From assembly GCF_900113735.1 (NCBI RefSeq), contig NZ_FOQM01000007.1:1-64000 (forward strand): a stretch of DNA of 64,000 nt. Reading direction: 5' to 3'. A program made the position numbers and the translations under genes. Shown here one piece after another: positions 48,920 through 57,913 of this stretch (within the stretch, counting starts at the first letter, position 1; each line of letters begins with the position of its first letter). The notes under the pieces are model-generated. The model searched no databases and was not told the origin of the DNA. It was given only the letters and a program-made list of their open reading frames with translations. This stretch comes from Bradyrhizobium sp. Gha (lineage in GTDB: Bacteria; Pseudomonadota; Alphaproteobacteria; Rhizobiales; Xanthobacteraceae).

Positions 48920-49297
48920 TTACTTGAGCTCGACCTTGGCGCCAGCCTTCTCGAGCTGGGCCTTGATCTTCTCGGCCTCGTCCTTGTTCACGCCTTCCTT
49001 GACAGGCTTCGGCGCGCCCTCGACGAGATCCTTTGCTTCCTTCAGGCCCAGGCCGGTGATGGCGCGGACTTCCTTGATGACCTCGATCTTCTTGTCGCCG
49101 GCGGAGGCGAGCACGACCGTGAACTCGGTCTTCTCTTCCGCCGGAGCGGCAGCAGCGCCGCCGCCGGCCGGGCCGGCCACGGCGACAGCCGCGGCAGCCG
49201 AAACGCCCCACTTCTCTTCGAGGAGCTTCGCGAGTTCGGCAGCTTCGAGCACGGTGAGGCTCGAGAGGTCGTCAACGATCTTCTGCAAGTCAGCCAT
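48920..49297 (-). CDS. rplL: 50S ribosomal protein L7/L12
   Basis: The 125-residue protein has the N-terminal dimer helix pair ([20 protein letters not shown]), an Ala/Gly/Pro hinge (about 38-52), and the factor-binding domain [25 protein letters not shown]. Several copies per ribosome bind L10 and recruit GTPase factors. It follows rplJ by 54 bp. Confidence 0.98.
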   Translation of the reverse strand: MADLQKIVDDLSSLTVLEAAELAKLLEEKWGVSAAAAVAVAGPAGGGAAAAPAEEKTEFTVVLASAGDKKIEVIKEVRAITGLGLKEAKDLVEGAPKPVKEGVNKDEAEKIKAQLEKAGAKVELK

Positions 49298-49351
49298 TGT
49301 TCAGTTTCCTTGAGTGTAAGTCTGGTTCGGGTTTGAGTTTTGCGAAGGGCG

Positions 49352-49897
49352 TCAGGCCGCTTCGCCCTTAGAGGCATGAGCCTGGATGACGCGCGCGAGC
49401 TTGCCCGCGGGCGCGTTGGCGAGCTGAGCGAGCTTGGTCGCCGGGGCCACAAGCAGGCCGACGATCTTGCCGCGCAGTTCATCAAGCGACGGCAGCGAGG
49501 CAAGCGCCTTCACGCTGTCGACATTCAGGACGGTCTTTCCCATCGAGCCGCCAATGATGACGAACTTTTCGTTCGCCTTGGCGAATTCGACGGCGACCTT
49601 CGGCGCCGCTACCGGATCGTTCGAAGTGGCGATCACGGTCGGCCCCTTCAGCATGGGGCCGATGGCAACGACGTCAGTGCCTTCAAGAGCAATTTTGGCG
49701 AGACGGTTCTTCGAGACCTTCACCGAGGCACCAGCCTGCTTCATCTGCATGCGCAGCTTCTGCATCTGGGCAACGGTCAGGCCGGAATATTGAGCAACGA
49801 TCGCGACGCTCGTGGTCTTGAAGACCCCATTGAGCTGTTCGACCGCGTCTTTTTTTGCCGCTCGTTCCACAGCAAGCTCTTTCCGGTTGGCGGTCAT
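49352..49897 (-). CDS. rplJ: 50S ribosomal protein L10
   Basis: The 181-residue protein binds 23S rRNA and carries the L7/L12 dimers. Motifs: [35 protein letters not shown] and a C-terminal helix [19 protein letters not shown]. Its start [12 protein letters not shown] is 8-10 residues longer than in E. coli; a later start is possible. In most bacteria L10 follows L1 directly; here a dehydrogenase gene and a 553-bp leader separate them. Confidence 0.97.
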   Translation of the reverse strand: MTANRKELAVERAAKKDAVEQLNGVFKTTSVAIVAQYSGLTVAQMQKLRMQMKQAGASVKVSKNRLAKIALEGTDVVAIGPMLKGPTVIATSNDPVAAPKVAVEFAKANEKFVIIGGSMGKTVLNVDSVKALASLPSLDELRGKIVGLLVAPATKLAQLANAPAGKLARVIQAHASKGEAA

Positions 49898-50450
49898 CGC
49901 GAAAAGCGGGACCGCCGGGTTGCACCCATCGCCCCACCCAAAACCTGAACCTCAGGGCCAAAACCCATCGGACACGCGCCGGGCGAGACGACAATTCAAA
50001 GCCTGCCCTCCGGGAGCCCAAGGCCCACGGCGTGTCGAGGTCCGAACCAAACTCCTTCCGCGACCACCCCTAGAGGTGCGACGCGAAGTGAAATCCGGTC
50101 TTCACCCGTCTATGCAGGCCATACGATTAAGCCGTTGAGAAATCGAAACTTCCCGCGGGCGCCTGCAGTCTTGGACAGGACAAGGCCAGCCGGCGAACCG
50201 CCTGACCTCTGCCAGCATCCCACCGGCCGATGGATTTTCCTTCCTTTCCGGGCAAATCCTTGCGGACGTCCTGAAAAGGAATGATCTCCTACGTGTCGGG
50301 TTTTCGGAATGCGTGCACGAACGCGCCAGCCAAGGCCGGCACGTCCGGAAGCGGTTCTTTAACCGCTCTTTGCCGGATTGCCAAGAGCAAAATTCACACC
50401 AGTTCCAATCCGTGGCCATCAGGGCTTGGCCCGGCCTGACAAGAGCCGAT
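49898..50450. other. 553-bp leader region of rplJ
   Basis: No credible gene lies here. The part closest to rplJ is GC-rich and should contain the L10 autoregulatory leader that this operon normally has, but I cannot fold it with confidence. A promoter-like pair lies at 50356-50384 and a 7-bp hairpin (AGCGGTT/AACCGCT) at 50350-50367. Confidence 0.5.
50356..50384 (-). promoter_or_regulatory. Candidate promoter for rplJL-rpoBC
   Basis: On the minus strand TTGGCA (50379-50384) is separated by 17 bp from TAAAGA (50356-50361). The -35 is good and the -10 weak. Its site after the dehydrogenase gene would give rplJ its own transcript. Confidence 0.3.
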
Positions 50451-51404
50451 TCAGGGCGATTTGACCCCATAAGGCAGCGGCTTGCCCTCGAAGAACGCGC
50501 TCAAGTTCGCCAGCACGCAGTCCTGCATGGCGACGTGCGATTCGACGGTATGGCCACCGATATGAGGGGTGAGCACCACATTGGGCAGCGCCGTCAACGC
50601 GTCGGGCGCGTGCGGTTCCTTTTCAAAGACGTCGAGGCCGGCGCCCGCGATGCTCTTGTCGGTCAGGGCCGCGACCAGGGCCTTCTCGTCGATCACCGAA
50701 CCGCGGGAGACGTTGACGACATAGCCGTCCGCGCCGAGACGCTTGAGAATGTCGGCATTAAGGACGTGCTGGGTCTCCGTCCCGGCCCGGACCGCGACCA
50801 TCAGCACGCTGCACCAATCGGCCAGCGCCTCCAGGGCCGGAAAATATTGATAGGGCAAATTGTACTTGCTGCGGCTGCAATAGCCGATCTCGGCCTCGAA
50901 GGCGGCACAGCGCGCCGCGATCTTGCGGCCGATCTCGCCCATGCCGTAGATGCCGATGCGGCGGCCGGCCATGCCGGCGTGCGGGCGCATCATGGAAGAC
51001 TGTTTTGACGCCGCCCAATCGCCGCTGCGAACATATTGGTCCGCGACCAATATCCGCCGCGTCACCGCCAGCATCAGGATCATCGCGATGTCGGCCACTG
51101 AGGCCGCATTGGCGCCGGGGCTGTGGCCGACGGCGATGTTGCGGGCAGCTGCCGCCTTCAGGTCGACGCCGTCATAGCCGGTGCCATAGCAGACGATCGC
51201 GCCAAGTTTTGGAAACAGGTCCATCGCCTCGGCGCCGAGCGGCGTGCCGCCCGCGGTCAGCAGCGCGCGGATGCCTGCGAGCTGGTCCGCCGAAAACACC
51301 TCCCGCGCGGGCTTGCCGGCGGTGTCGAGCAACTCGAAGCGCTCGGCGAAGCGCGCCATCATCGTCTTTGGAAAGCGCGAGTAGATCAGGACCTTGTCGG
51401 CCAT
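50451..51404 (-). CDS. D-isomer-specific 2-hydroxyacid dehydrogenase (GHRPR/HPR-like)
   Basis: The 317-residue NAD(P)-dependent enzyme has the cofactor motif GIYGMGEIGRKIA (151-163) and the catalytic trio Arg234 (NVSRGSVIDE), Glu263 and His281 (TPHIGGHT). It probably reduces glyoxylate, hydroxypyruvate or a related keto acid. The ATG at 51404 fits the family N-terminus; upstream in-frame codons do not. It lies between rplA and rplJ, which are normally neighbours, and is flanked by a strong hairpin on one side and the rplJ leader on the other. Confidence 0.9.
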   Translation of the reverse strand: MADKVLIYSRFPKTMMARFAERFELLDTAGKPAREVFSADQLAGIRALLTAGGTPLGAEAMDLFPKLGAIVCYGTGYDGVDLKAAAARNIAVGHSPGANAASVADIAMILMLAVTRRILVADQYVRSGDWAASKQSSMMRPHAGMAGRRIGIYGMGEIGRKIAARCAAFEAEIGYCSRSKYNLPYQYFPALEALADWCSVLMVAVRAGTETQHVLNADILKRLGADGYVVNVSRGSVIDEKALVAALTDKSIAGAGLDVFEKEPHAPDALTALPNVVLTPHIGGHTVESHVAMQDCVLANLSAFFEGKPLPYGVKSP

Positions 51405-51436
51405 TGCTCTTGTTTCCGGTGAGTTCGCACAAACGA

Positions 51437-51472
51437 CGAGGGGCGGAATCGGTTGCCCAATTCCGCCCCTCG
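51437..51472 (-). terminator. Perfect 13-bp hairpin after rplA
   Basis: CGAGGGGCGGAAT pairs with ATTCCGCCCCTCG around a loop of about 10 nt, 20 nt after the rplA stop. It is followed by TCGTTTG, a weak U-rich end, so it probably separates secE-nusG-rplKA from the dehydrogenase gene. Confidence 0.7.
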
Positions 51473-51491
51473 CCTCATGCAATTTCCAGGC

Positions 51492-52184
51492 TTAGCCGAG
51501 AATGGTGCCCGGCTCGACCTTCACGCCCGGGCCCATCGTCGAGGACACCGCAACGCGCTGGATGTAGGTGCCCTTGGAGCCAGCCGGCTTCGCCTTGGTG
51601 ACGGCATCAGCCAAGGCCTTGATGTTCTCGACCAGCTTCTCCTCGGAGAACGAGGCCTTGCCGACGCCGGCCTGCAGAATGCCGGCCTTCTCGACGCGGA
51701 ACTCAACCGAGCCGCCCTTGGCACCCTTCACCGCACCGGTGACGTCCATGGTCACGGTGCCGATCTTCGGGTTCGGCATCAGGCCGCGCGGGCCGAGCAC
51801 CTTACCGAGACGGCCGACCAGCGGCATCATGTCGGGGGTGGCGATGCAGCGGTCGAAATCGATCGCGCCGTTCTGCACCTTCTCGACCAGGTCTTCGGCG
51901 CCGACGACGTCGGCACCAGCAGCCTTGGCTTCGTCAGCCTTGGCGCCGCGGGCGAACACGCCGACGCGGAGCGTACGGCCGGTGCCGTTCGGCAGGGTCA
52001 CGACGCCACGGACCATCTGGTCGGCGTGACGCGGATCGACGCCGAGATTGATTGCGACCTCGATGGTCTCGTCGAACTTCGCCTTGGCGCGTTCCTTGAC
52101 CATCTTGATGGCATCCGCGAGCGGGTAAAGCTTTTCGCGGTCAACACCTTCGCGGGCTTTGTTCAAACGCTTTCCGATTGCCAT
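51492..52184 (-). CDS. rplA: 50S ribosomal protein L1
   Basis: The 230-residue protein matches L1: [39 protein letters not shown], and [16 protein letters not shown]1 forms the stalk that ejects E-site tRNA and in E. coli represses its own operon. It lies 6 bp after rplK. Confidence 0.98.
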   Translation of the reverse strand: MAIGKRLNKAREGVDREKLYPLADAIKMVKERAKAKFDETIEVAINLGVDPRHADQMVRGVVTLPNGTGRTLRVGVFARGAKADEAKAAGADVVGAEDLVEKVQNGAIDFDRCIATPDMMPLVGRLGKVLGPRGLMPNPKIGTVTMDVTGAVKGAKGGSVEFRVEKAGILQAGVGKASFSEEKLVENIKALADAVTKAKPAGSKGTYIQRVAVSSTMGPGVKVEPGTILG

Positions 52185-52190
52185 GACCGC

Positions 52191-52619
52191 TTACCCCGCC
52201 ACTTCCAGACCCATCGAGCGGGCAGAGCCCTCGACCATCTTCATGGCCGATTCGATGGTGTCGCAATTGAGATCCTTCATCTTCTTCTCGGCGATCTCGC
52301 GCACTTGCGCCTTGGTCACCTTGCCGGCCTTGTCACGGCCCGGCGCCTTCGAGCCGGACTGGATTTTTGCGGCCTGCTTGAGGAAGAAGGACATCGGGGG
52401 GGTCTTCATCTCGAACGTGAACGAACGATCGGCGTAGATCGTGATCACGACGGGAATCGGGGTGTTCTTCTCTTCCTTCTGGGTCTGGGCGTTGAACGCC
52501 TTGCAGAACTCCATGATGTTGAGACCGCGCTGACCGAGCGCGGGACCGATCGGGGGCGAAGGATTCGCCGCACCGGCCGGGACCTGAAGCTTCAGGTATC
52601 CGGTCACTTTCTTTGCCAT
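52191..52619 (-). CDS. rplK: 50S ribosomal protein L11
   Basis: The 142-residue protein begins with the L11 signature [30 protein letters not shown] (recognised by [19 protein letters not shown]) and ends [20 protein letters not shown]11 forms the GTPase-associated centre and is needed for the stringent response. It lies 133 bp after nusG. Confidence 0.98.
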   Translation of the reverse strand: MAKKVTGYLKLQVPAGAANPSPPIGPALGQRGLNIMEFCKAFNAQTQKEEKNTPIPVVITIYADRSFTFEMKTPPMSFFLKQAAKIQSGSKAPGRDKAGKVTKAQVREIAEKKMKDLNCDTIESAMKMVEGSARSMGLEVAG

Positions 52620-52752
52620 GTATCACTCCTGTTGTGCCGACCTTAGGCCGGCGGTTTCAGGTTCGTGGTGGGGATATCGAACGGCTGGCAACCGCCCTCG
52701 TCCTCCCACGGCCTCTTGTCGCGCGAGACCTGAAGCCTCACGCCTCGTCCGA

Positions 52753-53307
52753 TCAGACCTTCTCGACCTGACCGAATTCCAGTTCGACCGGCGTTGCGCG
52801 ACCGAAGATCGACACCGCGACCTTCACGCGCGAGCGCGCCTCGTCGATTTCCTCGACGACACCCGAGAACGAGGCGAACGGACCGTCGGCCACGCGCACG
52901 TTCTCGCCGATCTCGAACGACACCGACGCCTTCGGCCGTTCCACGCCCTCCTGCACCTGGTGCAGGATGCGCATGGCCTCGTTCTCCGAGATCGGCATCG
53001 GCTTGTTCTCGGCGCCGAGGAAGCCCGTGACCTTCGGCGTGTTCTTGATCAGATGAAACGCCTCGTCGGTCAGCTTCATCTTCACCAGCACGTAGCCGGG
53101 GAAAAACTTGCGCTCGGCGTCGATCTTGCGGCCGCGGCGCACTTCCGTGACCTTCTCGGTCGGAACCAGCACCAGCTCGAACAGCTCCTCGAGCCCGCGC
53201 TGCTTGGCCTGCTCGCGGATCGATTCGGCGACCTTTTTCTCGAAGTTCGAATAGGCGTGGACGATGTACCAGCGCTTGTCGGACAGTTGAGCCGTTGCTG
53301 TAGCCAT
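52753..53307 (-). CDS. nusG: Transcription termination/antitermination protein NusG
   Basis: The 184-residue protein has the NGN domain (WYIVHAYSNFEKKVAESI, FFPGYVLVKM) that binds the polymerase clamp and a C-terminal KOW domain (GENVRVADGPFASFSGVVEE) that binds Rho or S10. Its start overlaps the secE stop by one base (TGATG). Confidence 0.98.
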   Translation of the reverse strand: MATATAQLSDKRWYIVHAYSNFEKKVAESIREQAKQRGLEELFELVLVPTEKVTEVRRGRKIDAERKFFPGYVLVKMKLTDEAFHLIKNTPKVTGFLGAENKPMPISENEAMRILHQVQEGVERPKASVSFEIGENVRVADGPFASFSGVVEEIDEARSRVKVAVSIFGRATPVELEFGQVEKV

Positions 53308-53513
53308 CAGTGAATGCCCAAAAGGAAGGTGATGAGGTAACGGATGATCTGGTCGGCGGCGAAGAAGAAGATCGAGGCCACGGCGACCATCACGAACACC
53401 ATGATGGTGGTGATCGTGGTCTCACGACGGGTCGGCCAGGTGACCTTGGCGGTCTCCGAGCGCACTTCCTGCAAGAACTTGAACGGGCTGACTGCCATCG
53501 TTTGAGACGCCAT
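53307..53513 (-). CDS. secE: Preprotein translocase subunit SecE
   Basis: The 68-residue single-helix protein has the SecE motif FLQEVRSETAKVTWPTRRET followed by one hydrophobic helix (TIMVFVMVAVASIFFFAADQ). It clamps SecY (encoded at 18365-19696). The ATG at 53513 was chosen; the open frame extends upstream without homology. It is co-translated with nusG. Confidence 0.96.
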   Translation of the reverse strand: MASQTMAVSPFKFLQEVRSETAKVTWPTRRETTITTIMVFVMVAVASIFFFAADQIIRYLITFLLGIH

Positions 53514-53823
53514 TAAGATTTCAGGGATCCGAACAGCCGCCTGTGGCCCAGCCCTCTGTCTCGAAGGATGAGCCGGAAAACCGGGCTCTGATATTCGGGG
53601 GATTTCAAAGCCGCGCCGGAAATCCGCGTTTAACGGGCCGGCTGCGAGTGCGGGGTATCTACTGCGGTTGGGGCCGAACGTCAAGATGTGGGCGGGGCCG
53701 AATGCACACGAGCCCGGCTCTGGGACGTGATGCGAATCAAGGGTTTACCGGTGCCCATGAACCAGCTCCGAGCTTTCGGCCCGTCATTGTCCTGCCTGTC
53801 GATCCTGATTGCCTGGGATGCGC
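53514..53823. other. 310-bp region between tRNA-Trp and secE
   Basis: No gene is supported. It contains a promoter-like pair at 53656-53684 for secE-nusG and otherwise shows GC-rich sequence without clear structure. Confidence 0.5.
53656..53684 (-). promoter_or_regulatory. Candidate promoter for secE-nusG-rplKA
   Basis: On the minus strand TTGACG (53679-53684) is followed after exactly 17 bp by TAGATA (53656-53661). The -35 matches the housekeeping consensus at five of six positions; the -10 is weaker. It would start RNA about 135 nt before secE. Confidence 0.45.
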
Positions 53824-53899
53824 TGGCAGGAGTGGCAGGGCTCGAACCTGCGACCCCCGGTTTTGGAGACCGGTGCTCTACCAATTGAGCTACACTCCT
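53824..53899 (-). tRNA. tRNA-Trp (CCA anticodon)
   Basis: The 76-nt gene reads AGGAGTG at the 5' end pairing with CACTCCT before GCCA, D-arm AGCTCAATTGGTAGAGC, anticodon loop CTCCAAA within CGGTCTCCAAAACCG, and T-loop GGTTCGAACCC-like GCAGGTTCGAACCCTGC. The anticodon CCA reads UGG (Trp). The 3' CCA is encoded. tRNA-Trp next to secE-nusG is a common bacterial arrangement. Confidence 0.97.
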
Positions 53900-54063
53900 A
53901 CGGACCCTTGCGTCGCCGCCGGATCAGGGGCGCTTTCAAGCACAGGGGACGGCTGGATTGCAAGGACGGATTGCAAGGGTGAAGCGCGCTGGCTTCGCTT
54001 GTTTGGACAGCAGCTTCTGGGCCACTCTCCAATCCCGATAATCAAGAACAACCGGGAGTGCCC

Positions 54064-55281
54064 ATGACTGCCACAGCCGCCCAAGCCGCGACCGCCCCGA
54101 AAACCCCACCGATTCCCGAGGCTAGGCCCGAGACGCTGGGCCTGTCCCGCTCCCGCCTGCAGGCGATGTCGGGCGCGTTCAAGCGCGAGATCGACAAGGG
54201 AACCGTCCCCGGCGTGACTGTGCTGGTGGCCCGCCGTGGCCAGGTCGGCTGGTTCGAGGCGCTGGGCAAGCAGAGCCCGGCGGGGCCGGCGATGGCGCTT
54301 GATTCGATCTTCCGGCTCTTCTCGATGACCAAGCCGATTGTTTCGGTCGGCATCATGGCGCTGGTCGAGGACGGCCACCTCCTCCTCGGCGATCCCGTCG
54401 CCAAATTCATTCCGGAGTTCGCCGACCAGAAAGTTGGCATCGTCAGCGGCGACAAGCTGGAACTGGTTCCGCCAAAGCGGCCGATGACGGTGCAAGACCT
54501 GCTCCGCCACACCTCCGGCCTCACCTACGAGCACCAGGGCGACGGCCCCGTGCACAAGCTCTATCAGCAGTCCCGCGTCCGCAGCCGCAAGATCACCAAT
54601 GCCGAGCACGCCGCGCTGGTGGCGAGCTTCCCCCTCGTCTGCCACCCCGGCGATGAATTCAACTACAGCCGCTCCACGGACATTCTCGGCCGCATCATCG
54701 AAATCGTCAGCGGCAAATCCCTCGGCACCTTCCTGACTGAACGCATCCTCGCGCCCCTGCGGATGGCCGAGACCGGCTTCTCCACCTCCGCGGCCAATGC
54801 ACACAGGCTGGCCCAGCCGTTCGAAGCCGATCCCTGGACCGGCGACAAGGTCGCGCTGTTCAACATGCTCGAGCAGCCCGTCATGGAATCAGGTGGCGGC
54901 GGCCTGGTCTCGACCACGATGGACTACGCCCGCTTCGCGCTGATGCTGCGCAATGGCGGCACGCTCGACGGCGCCAGGATCATCGGCCGCAAGACGCTGG
55001 AGCTGATGGCCTCCGATCACCTCGGACCTGATGTCGTCGCCAACGGCACGCTGCTCTCGCCCGGCCATGGTTTCGGCCTCGGCTTCGCGGTCCGCCGCGA
55101 CGCCGGCATCGCGCCCTTCCCCGGCAGCGTCGGCCAATATTTCTGGAGCGGCATCGCCGGCACGTTCTTCTGGATCGATCCCAAGGAGGACCTGTTCACG
55201 GTGTTCATGAGCCAGGGTCCGGGACAGCGCGATTTTACGCGGACACTGGTCAGGGATCTGGTTTACGCGGCGGTGGATTGA
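54064..55281 (+). CDS. Serine hydrolase of the class C beta-lactamase / esterase family
   Basis: The 405-residue protein has the SxxK nucleophile motif SMTK (Ser87-Lys90), Tyr201 in NYSRS (in place of the class C YxN) and a C-terminal HGFGLGF box instead of KTG. This set is typical of EstB-like esterases and D-aminopeptidase-like members of the beta-lactamase fold rather than true beta-lactamases. No signal peptide is visible, so it is probably cytoplasmic. GGGAG precedes the ATG at 54064; a GTG two codons upstream is less likely. Confidence 0.88.
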   Translation: MTATAAQAATAPKTPPIPEARPETLGLSRSRLQAMSGAFKREIDKGTVPGVTVLVARRGQVGWFEALGKQSPAGPAMALDSIFRLFSMTKPIVSVGIMALVEDGHLLLGDPVAKFIPEFADQKVGIVSGDKLELVPPKRPMTVQDLLRHTSGLTYEHQGDGPVHKLYQQSRVRSRKITNAEHAALVASFPLVCHPGDEFNYSRSTDILGRIIEIVSGKSLGTFLTERILAPLRMAETGFSTSAANAHRLAQPFEADPWTGDKVALFNMLEQPVMESGGGGLVSTTMDYARFALMLRNGGTLDGARIIGRKTLELMASDHLGPDVVANGTLLSPGHGFGLGFAVRRDAGIAPFPGSVGQYFWSGIAGTFFWIDPKEDLFTVFMSQGPGQRDFTRTLVRDLVYAAVD

Positions 55282-55320
55282 GGCGTCGCTTACGCGCGAC
55301 GCCGCATCTCCACACTCACT

Positions 55321-55425
55321 GTCATGCCCCGGCTTGACCGGGGCATCCAGTACGCCGGGGCAGCAGTTGGTTCACGCCAATTCCGCCGCGGAGTACTGGA
55401 TCGCCCGCCTTCGCGGGCGATGACA
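55321..55425. repeat. Intergenic palindromic repeat, family B (copy 2)
   Basis: It shows the same end hairpins as the copy at 5958-6073: GCCCCGGCTTGACCGGGGC on the left and TCGCCCGCCTTCGCGGGCGA on the right, with ATCCAGTA/TACTGGAT inside. It lies between two converging genes. Confidence 0.85.
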
Positions 55426-55466
55426 CCTGTTGTCGGGCGAGCTTACTGCCCCTCCCGCGCGACGCC

Positions 55467-56234
55467 CTAGCTAATCGTCGCGCCGCCGTCGATCACCATG
55501 GTCTGGCCGGTCATGAAGTCACCGGCCTTCGATCCCAGGAACACCGCGGCACCTGCGATCTCGTCGGGGATGCCGATGCGCAAGAGCGGCGAGCGCGAGG
55601 TCGAGGCCTTCAGGTTTTCCGGATTGTCCCACAGCGCCTTGGCAAAGTCGGTCTTGATCAGGCCGGGCGCGATGCAGTTCACGCGGATATTGTGCTTGCC
55701 GTATTCGCAAGCGAGGTTGCGTGCGAGCTGCATGTCGGCGGCCTTCGAGATCGCGTAGGCACCGAGGATGGTCGAGCCTTTCAGGCCGCCGATCGAGGAG
55801 ACGATGATGACCGAGCCGTCCTTGCGCTCGATCATCTGCGGCACCACCATCGAGATCAGCCAGTTGTTGGCGACGATGTTGTTGTCCAGAATCTTCCTGA
55901 ACTGATCGTCGGAGATGCCGGCGAGCGGACCGTAATAGGGGTTCGACGCGGCGTTACACACCAGCACGTCGATCTTGCCGAAGGCGCGGTTGCTCTCGTC
56001 GACGAGGTTTTGCAGATTTTCCTTCGAGGAAATGTTGGCGGCGATCGCGACCGCGGTGCCCTTGCCGAACTTGGCGTTGATGCCCTTGGCGACTTCTTCG
56101 CAGACGTCAGCCTTGCGTGAGGAGATCACGACCTTGGCGCCGTGCTCGGCCATGCGCTCGGCGATCGCAAGCCCGATGCCGCGCGTCGAGCCGGTGATGA
56201 CGGCTACTTTGCCCTTCATGTCGAACAAGGTCAT
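55467..56234 (-). CDS. SDR family oxidoreductase
   Basis: The 255-residue enzyme has the classical SDR motifs: TGSTRGIG (14-21), CNAAS in place of NNAG (93-97), Ser147, Tyr160 and Lys164 (YAISKAA), and the end GQTMVIDGG. It should be an NAD(P)-dependent dehydrogenase. The ATG at 56234 has GGGAGAG directly upstream and starts the homology; the open frame continues to 56372 into the next gene. It follows the histidine phosphatase gene by 68 bp on the same strand. Confidence 0.92.
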   Translation of the reverse strand: MTLFDMKGKVAVITGSTRGIGLAIAERMAEHGAKVVISSRKADVCEEVAKGINAKFGKGTAVAIAANISSKENLQNLVDESNRAFGKIDVLVCNAASNPYYGPLAGISDDQFRKILDNNIVANNWLISMVVPQMIERKDGSVIIVSSIGGLKGSTILGAYAISKAADMQLARNLACEYGKHNIRVNCIAPGLIKTDFAKALWDNPENLKASTSRSPLLRIGIPDEIAGAAVFLGSKAGDFMTGQTMVIDGGATIS

Positions 56235-56302
56235 GTTTCTCTCCCAGGGTACGATTTGATTTGGCTTGAACCTTACGCTGCGTCCGCGCGCGGACAGCTG
56301 GA

Positions 56303-56995
56303 TCACGCGAGCTTCTTGACTTCCGGTCCCGCCGGCTGATGCATCTCGGCATGCGCATCGTCGGCGATCCATGGCTGCTGGTTCACCATGGGCAGTCGCC
56401 AGACGCTGCGCTCGGGGCTTGCGAAATAGTCGAGCCGCGTGATCGAGACATTGTCGATGTCGAACGACAGCGCCCGCTCGACCTGGCCGTCGAGAGCGAG
56501 CCCGATCGCCGCCTTGATGGTGCCGCCATGCGCGACCGCGATCACGTCCTGCCCGGCCGCCTCATCGTTGATCCGCTCGATCGTCCGGCGCGTCCTGACA
56601 TAAAGATCCATGAAACTTTCGCCGCCGGGAGCGGGCTCGTTGATGTCGGCGAACCAGTTCGAGCCGACGGGACGGCTGGCGATGAACGCGGCGCGGTTCA
56701 TGCCCTGCCATCTTCCGAGATTCTGTTCGGCGAGATCAGCCTCCCACTTCATCGAGTCAGGCTTCGGGTAGCCCGCTGCCCAGATCGCTTCGGCGGTTTG
56801 ATGCGTGCGCATCAGATTGCTCGAGTACCAGACTGCCTTGCGTGGCAGCACCTTGGCAACGGCATTGAATACGTAGGTGTCGCTGGTGTCGCAGGCGAGA
56901 TCGCTCTGCCCGTAGATATTGCCGCCGTCATTGCGCACCGGTGCGTGGCGAATCCACCACCAACGTGTCGTGATCACAATGTCTGCGGTTGCCAT
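56303..56995 (-). CDS. Histidine phosphatase family protein
   Basis: The 230-residue protein belongs to the phosphoglycerate-mutase-like histidine phosphatases. The catalytic RH motif appears as WIRHAPV (Arg16, His17) and the second catalytic His in VIAVAHGGT. The usual RHGE is RHAP here, which is tolerated in several subgroups including alpha-ribazole phosphatase relatives. The substrate is unknown. It is divergent from the SDR gene at 57128 and probably co-transcribed with the SDR gene at 55467. Confidence 0.88.
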   Translation of the reverse strand: MATADIVITTRWWWIRHAPVRNDGGNIYGQSDLACDTSDTYVFNAVAKVLPRKAVWYSSNLMRTHQTAEAIWAAGYPKPDSMKWEADLAEQNLGRWQGMNRAAFIASRPVGSNWFADINEPAPGGESFMDLYVRTRRTIERINDEAAGQDVIAVAHGGTIKAAIGLALDGQVERALSFDIDNVSITRLDYFASPERSVWRLPMVNQQPWIADDAHAEMHQPAGPEVKKLA

Positions 56996-57041
56996 GAGCC
57001 TCTTCCATCCCGTGTGATGTCGCTGTACGTCAGGTGTGAAC

Positions 57042-57084
57042 GTGTCTCAAGACACTTTACCGTTTGAAATTCTGTTTGAAATTC
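57042..57084. promoter_or_regulatory. Palindrome plus GTTTGAAATTC direct repeats in a divergent promoter region
   Basis: GTGTCT-CA-AGACAC is a perfect 14-bp palindrome (57042-57055). It is followed by two GTTTGAAATTC copies (57062-57072 and 57074-57084) spaced 12 bp apart. GTTTGAA also forms one arm of the tetR-linked inverted repeat at 63138-63168, suggesting shared control. Confidence 0.45.
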
Positions 57085-57127
57085 CGTCGCGCGGCAAGCG
57101 TCGCGCAAGCACCAAAGGGAGAAACGC

Positions 57128-57913
57128 ATGGGCCGCCTGCAAGGCAAATCCGTCATCATCACCGGCGCCGGCAGCGGCATCGGTCGCGCGGCTGCGCTGC
57201 TGTTCACCAGGGAAGGCGCCAAGCTGATCGCGGTCGATCGCACCGAGGCCGTGAGGGAGACCGTCGACGAGGTGAAGAAGGCCGGCGGTGTTGCGGAGGC
57301 GATGATCGCCGATGCCGGCTCCGAGAAGGACGTCACCGCCGTGATCGACAAGGCCGTGAACACGCACGGCAGGCTCGACGTGATCTGGGCCAATGCCGGT
57401 ATTTCCGGCGGGCTCGTTCCCCTCGGCGAGCAGACCGTGGAACATTGGCAGGAGGTGTTACGCGTCAATCTGATCGGGCCGTTCCTTGCGGTGAAGCATG
57501 CGATGCCGCACATGGTGAAGCAGCAATCCGGCGCGATCGTGCTGACTGCATCGGTTGCCGGACTCAAGGCCGGCGCCAGCGGACACCCCTATGCCGCGAG
57601 CAAGGCCGGCGTCATCAGCCTCGTGCAGACCACGGCGTATTCGCTCACGGGCACCGGCGTGCGCATCAATGCAGTCTGCCCCGGCCTGATCGAGACAGGC
57701 ATGACCAAGCCGATCTTCGACCGCGCCAAGGAGCGCGGCACCCAGGACAAGATCGGCCAGCTCAATCCGCTCAAGCGCCCCGGCCAGCCGCACGAACTTG
57801 CCGCGATGGGATTGTTCTTGGCGAGCGACGAAGCGTCGTATGTGAACGGCCAGGCGTTCCCGGTGGACGGCGGCCTGACGGCATCGATGCCGTATACGGG
57901 GAAGCCGGTTTAG
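57128..57913 (+). CDS. SDR family oxidoreductase
   Basis: A 261-residue classical SDR: TGAGSGIG (12-19), NAG (89-91), Ser142, Tyr155 and Lys159 (YAASKAG), and VNGQAFPVDGG near the end. It is likely an NAD-dependent dehydrogenase of a hydroxyacyl or alcohol substrate. The ATG is preceded by AAGGGAGAA. The divergent region to the phosphatase gene carries the palindrome and repeats listed above. Confidence 0.92.
   Translation: MGRLQGKSVIITGAGSGIGRAAALLFTREGAKLIAVDRTEAVRETVDEVKKAGGVAEAMIADAGSEKDVTAVIDKAVNTHGRLDVIWANAGISGGLVPLGEQTVEHWQEVLRVNLIGPFLAVKHAMPHMVKQQSGAIVLTASVAGLKAGASGHPYAASKAGVISLVQTTAYSLTGTGVRINAVCPGLIETGMTKPIFDRAKERGTQDKIGQLNPLKRPGQPHELAAMGLFLASDEASYVNGQAFPVDGGLTASMPYTGKPV

Noticed and set aside
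54064..55281. Beta-lactamase resistance gene
   Set aside because: The active site has YSR instead of YxN and HGFG instead of KTG, and there is no signal peptide; an esterase-type role is more likely.
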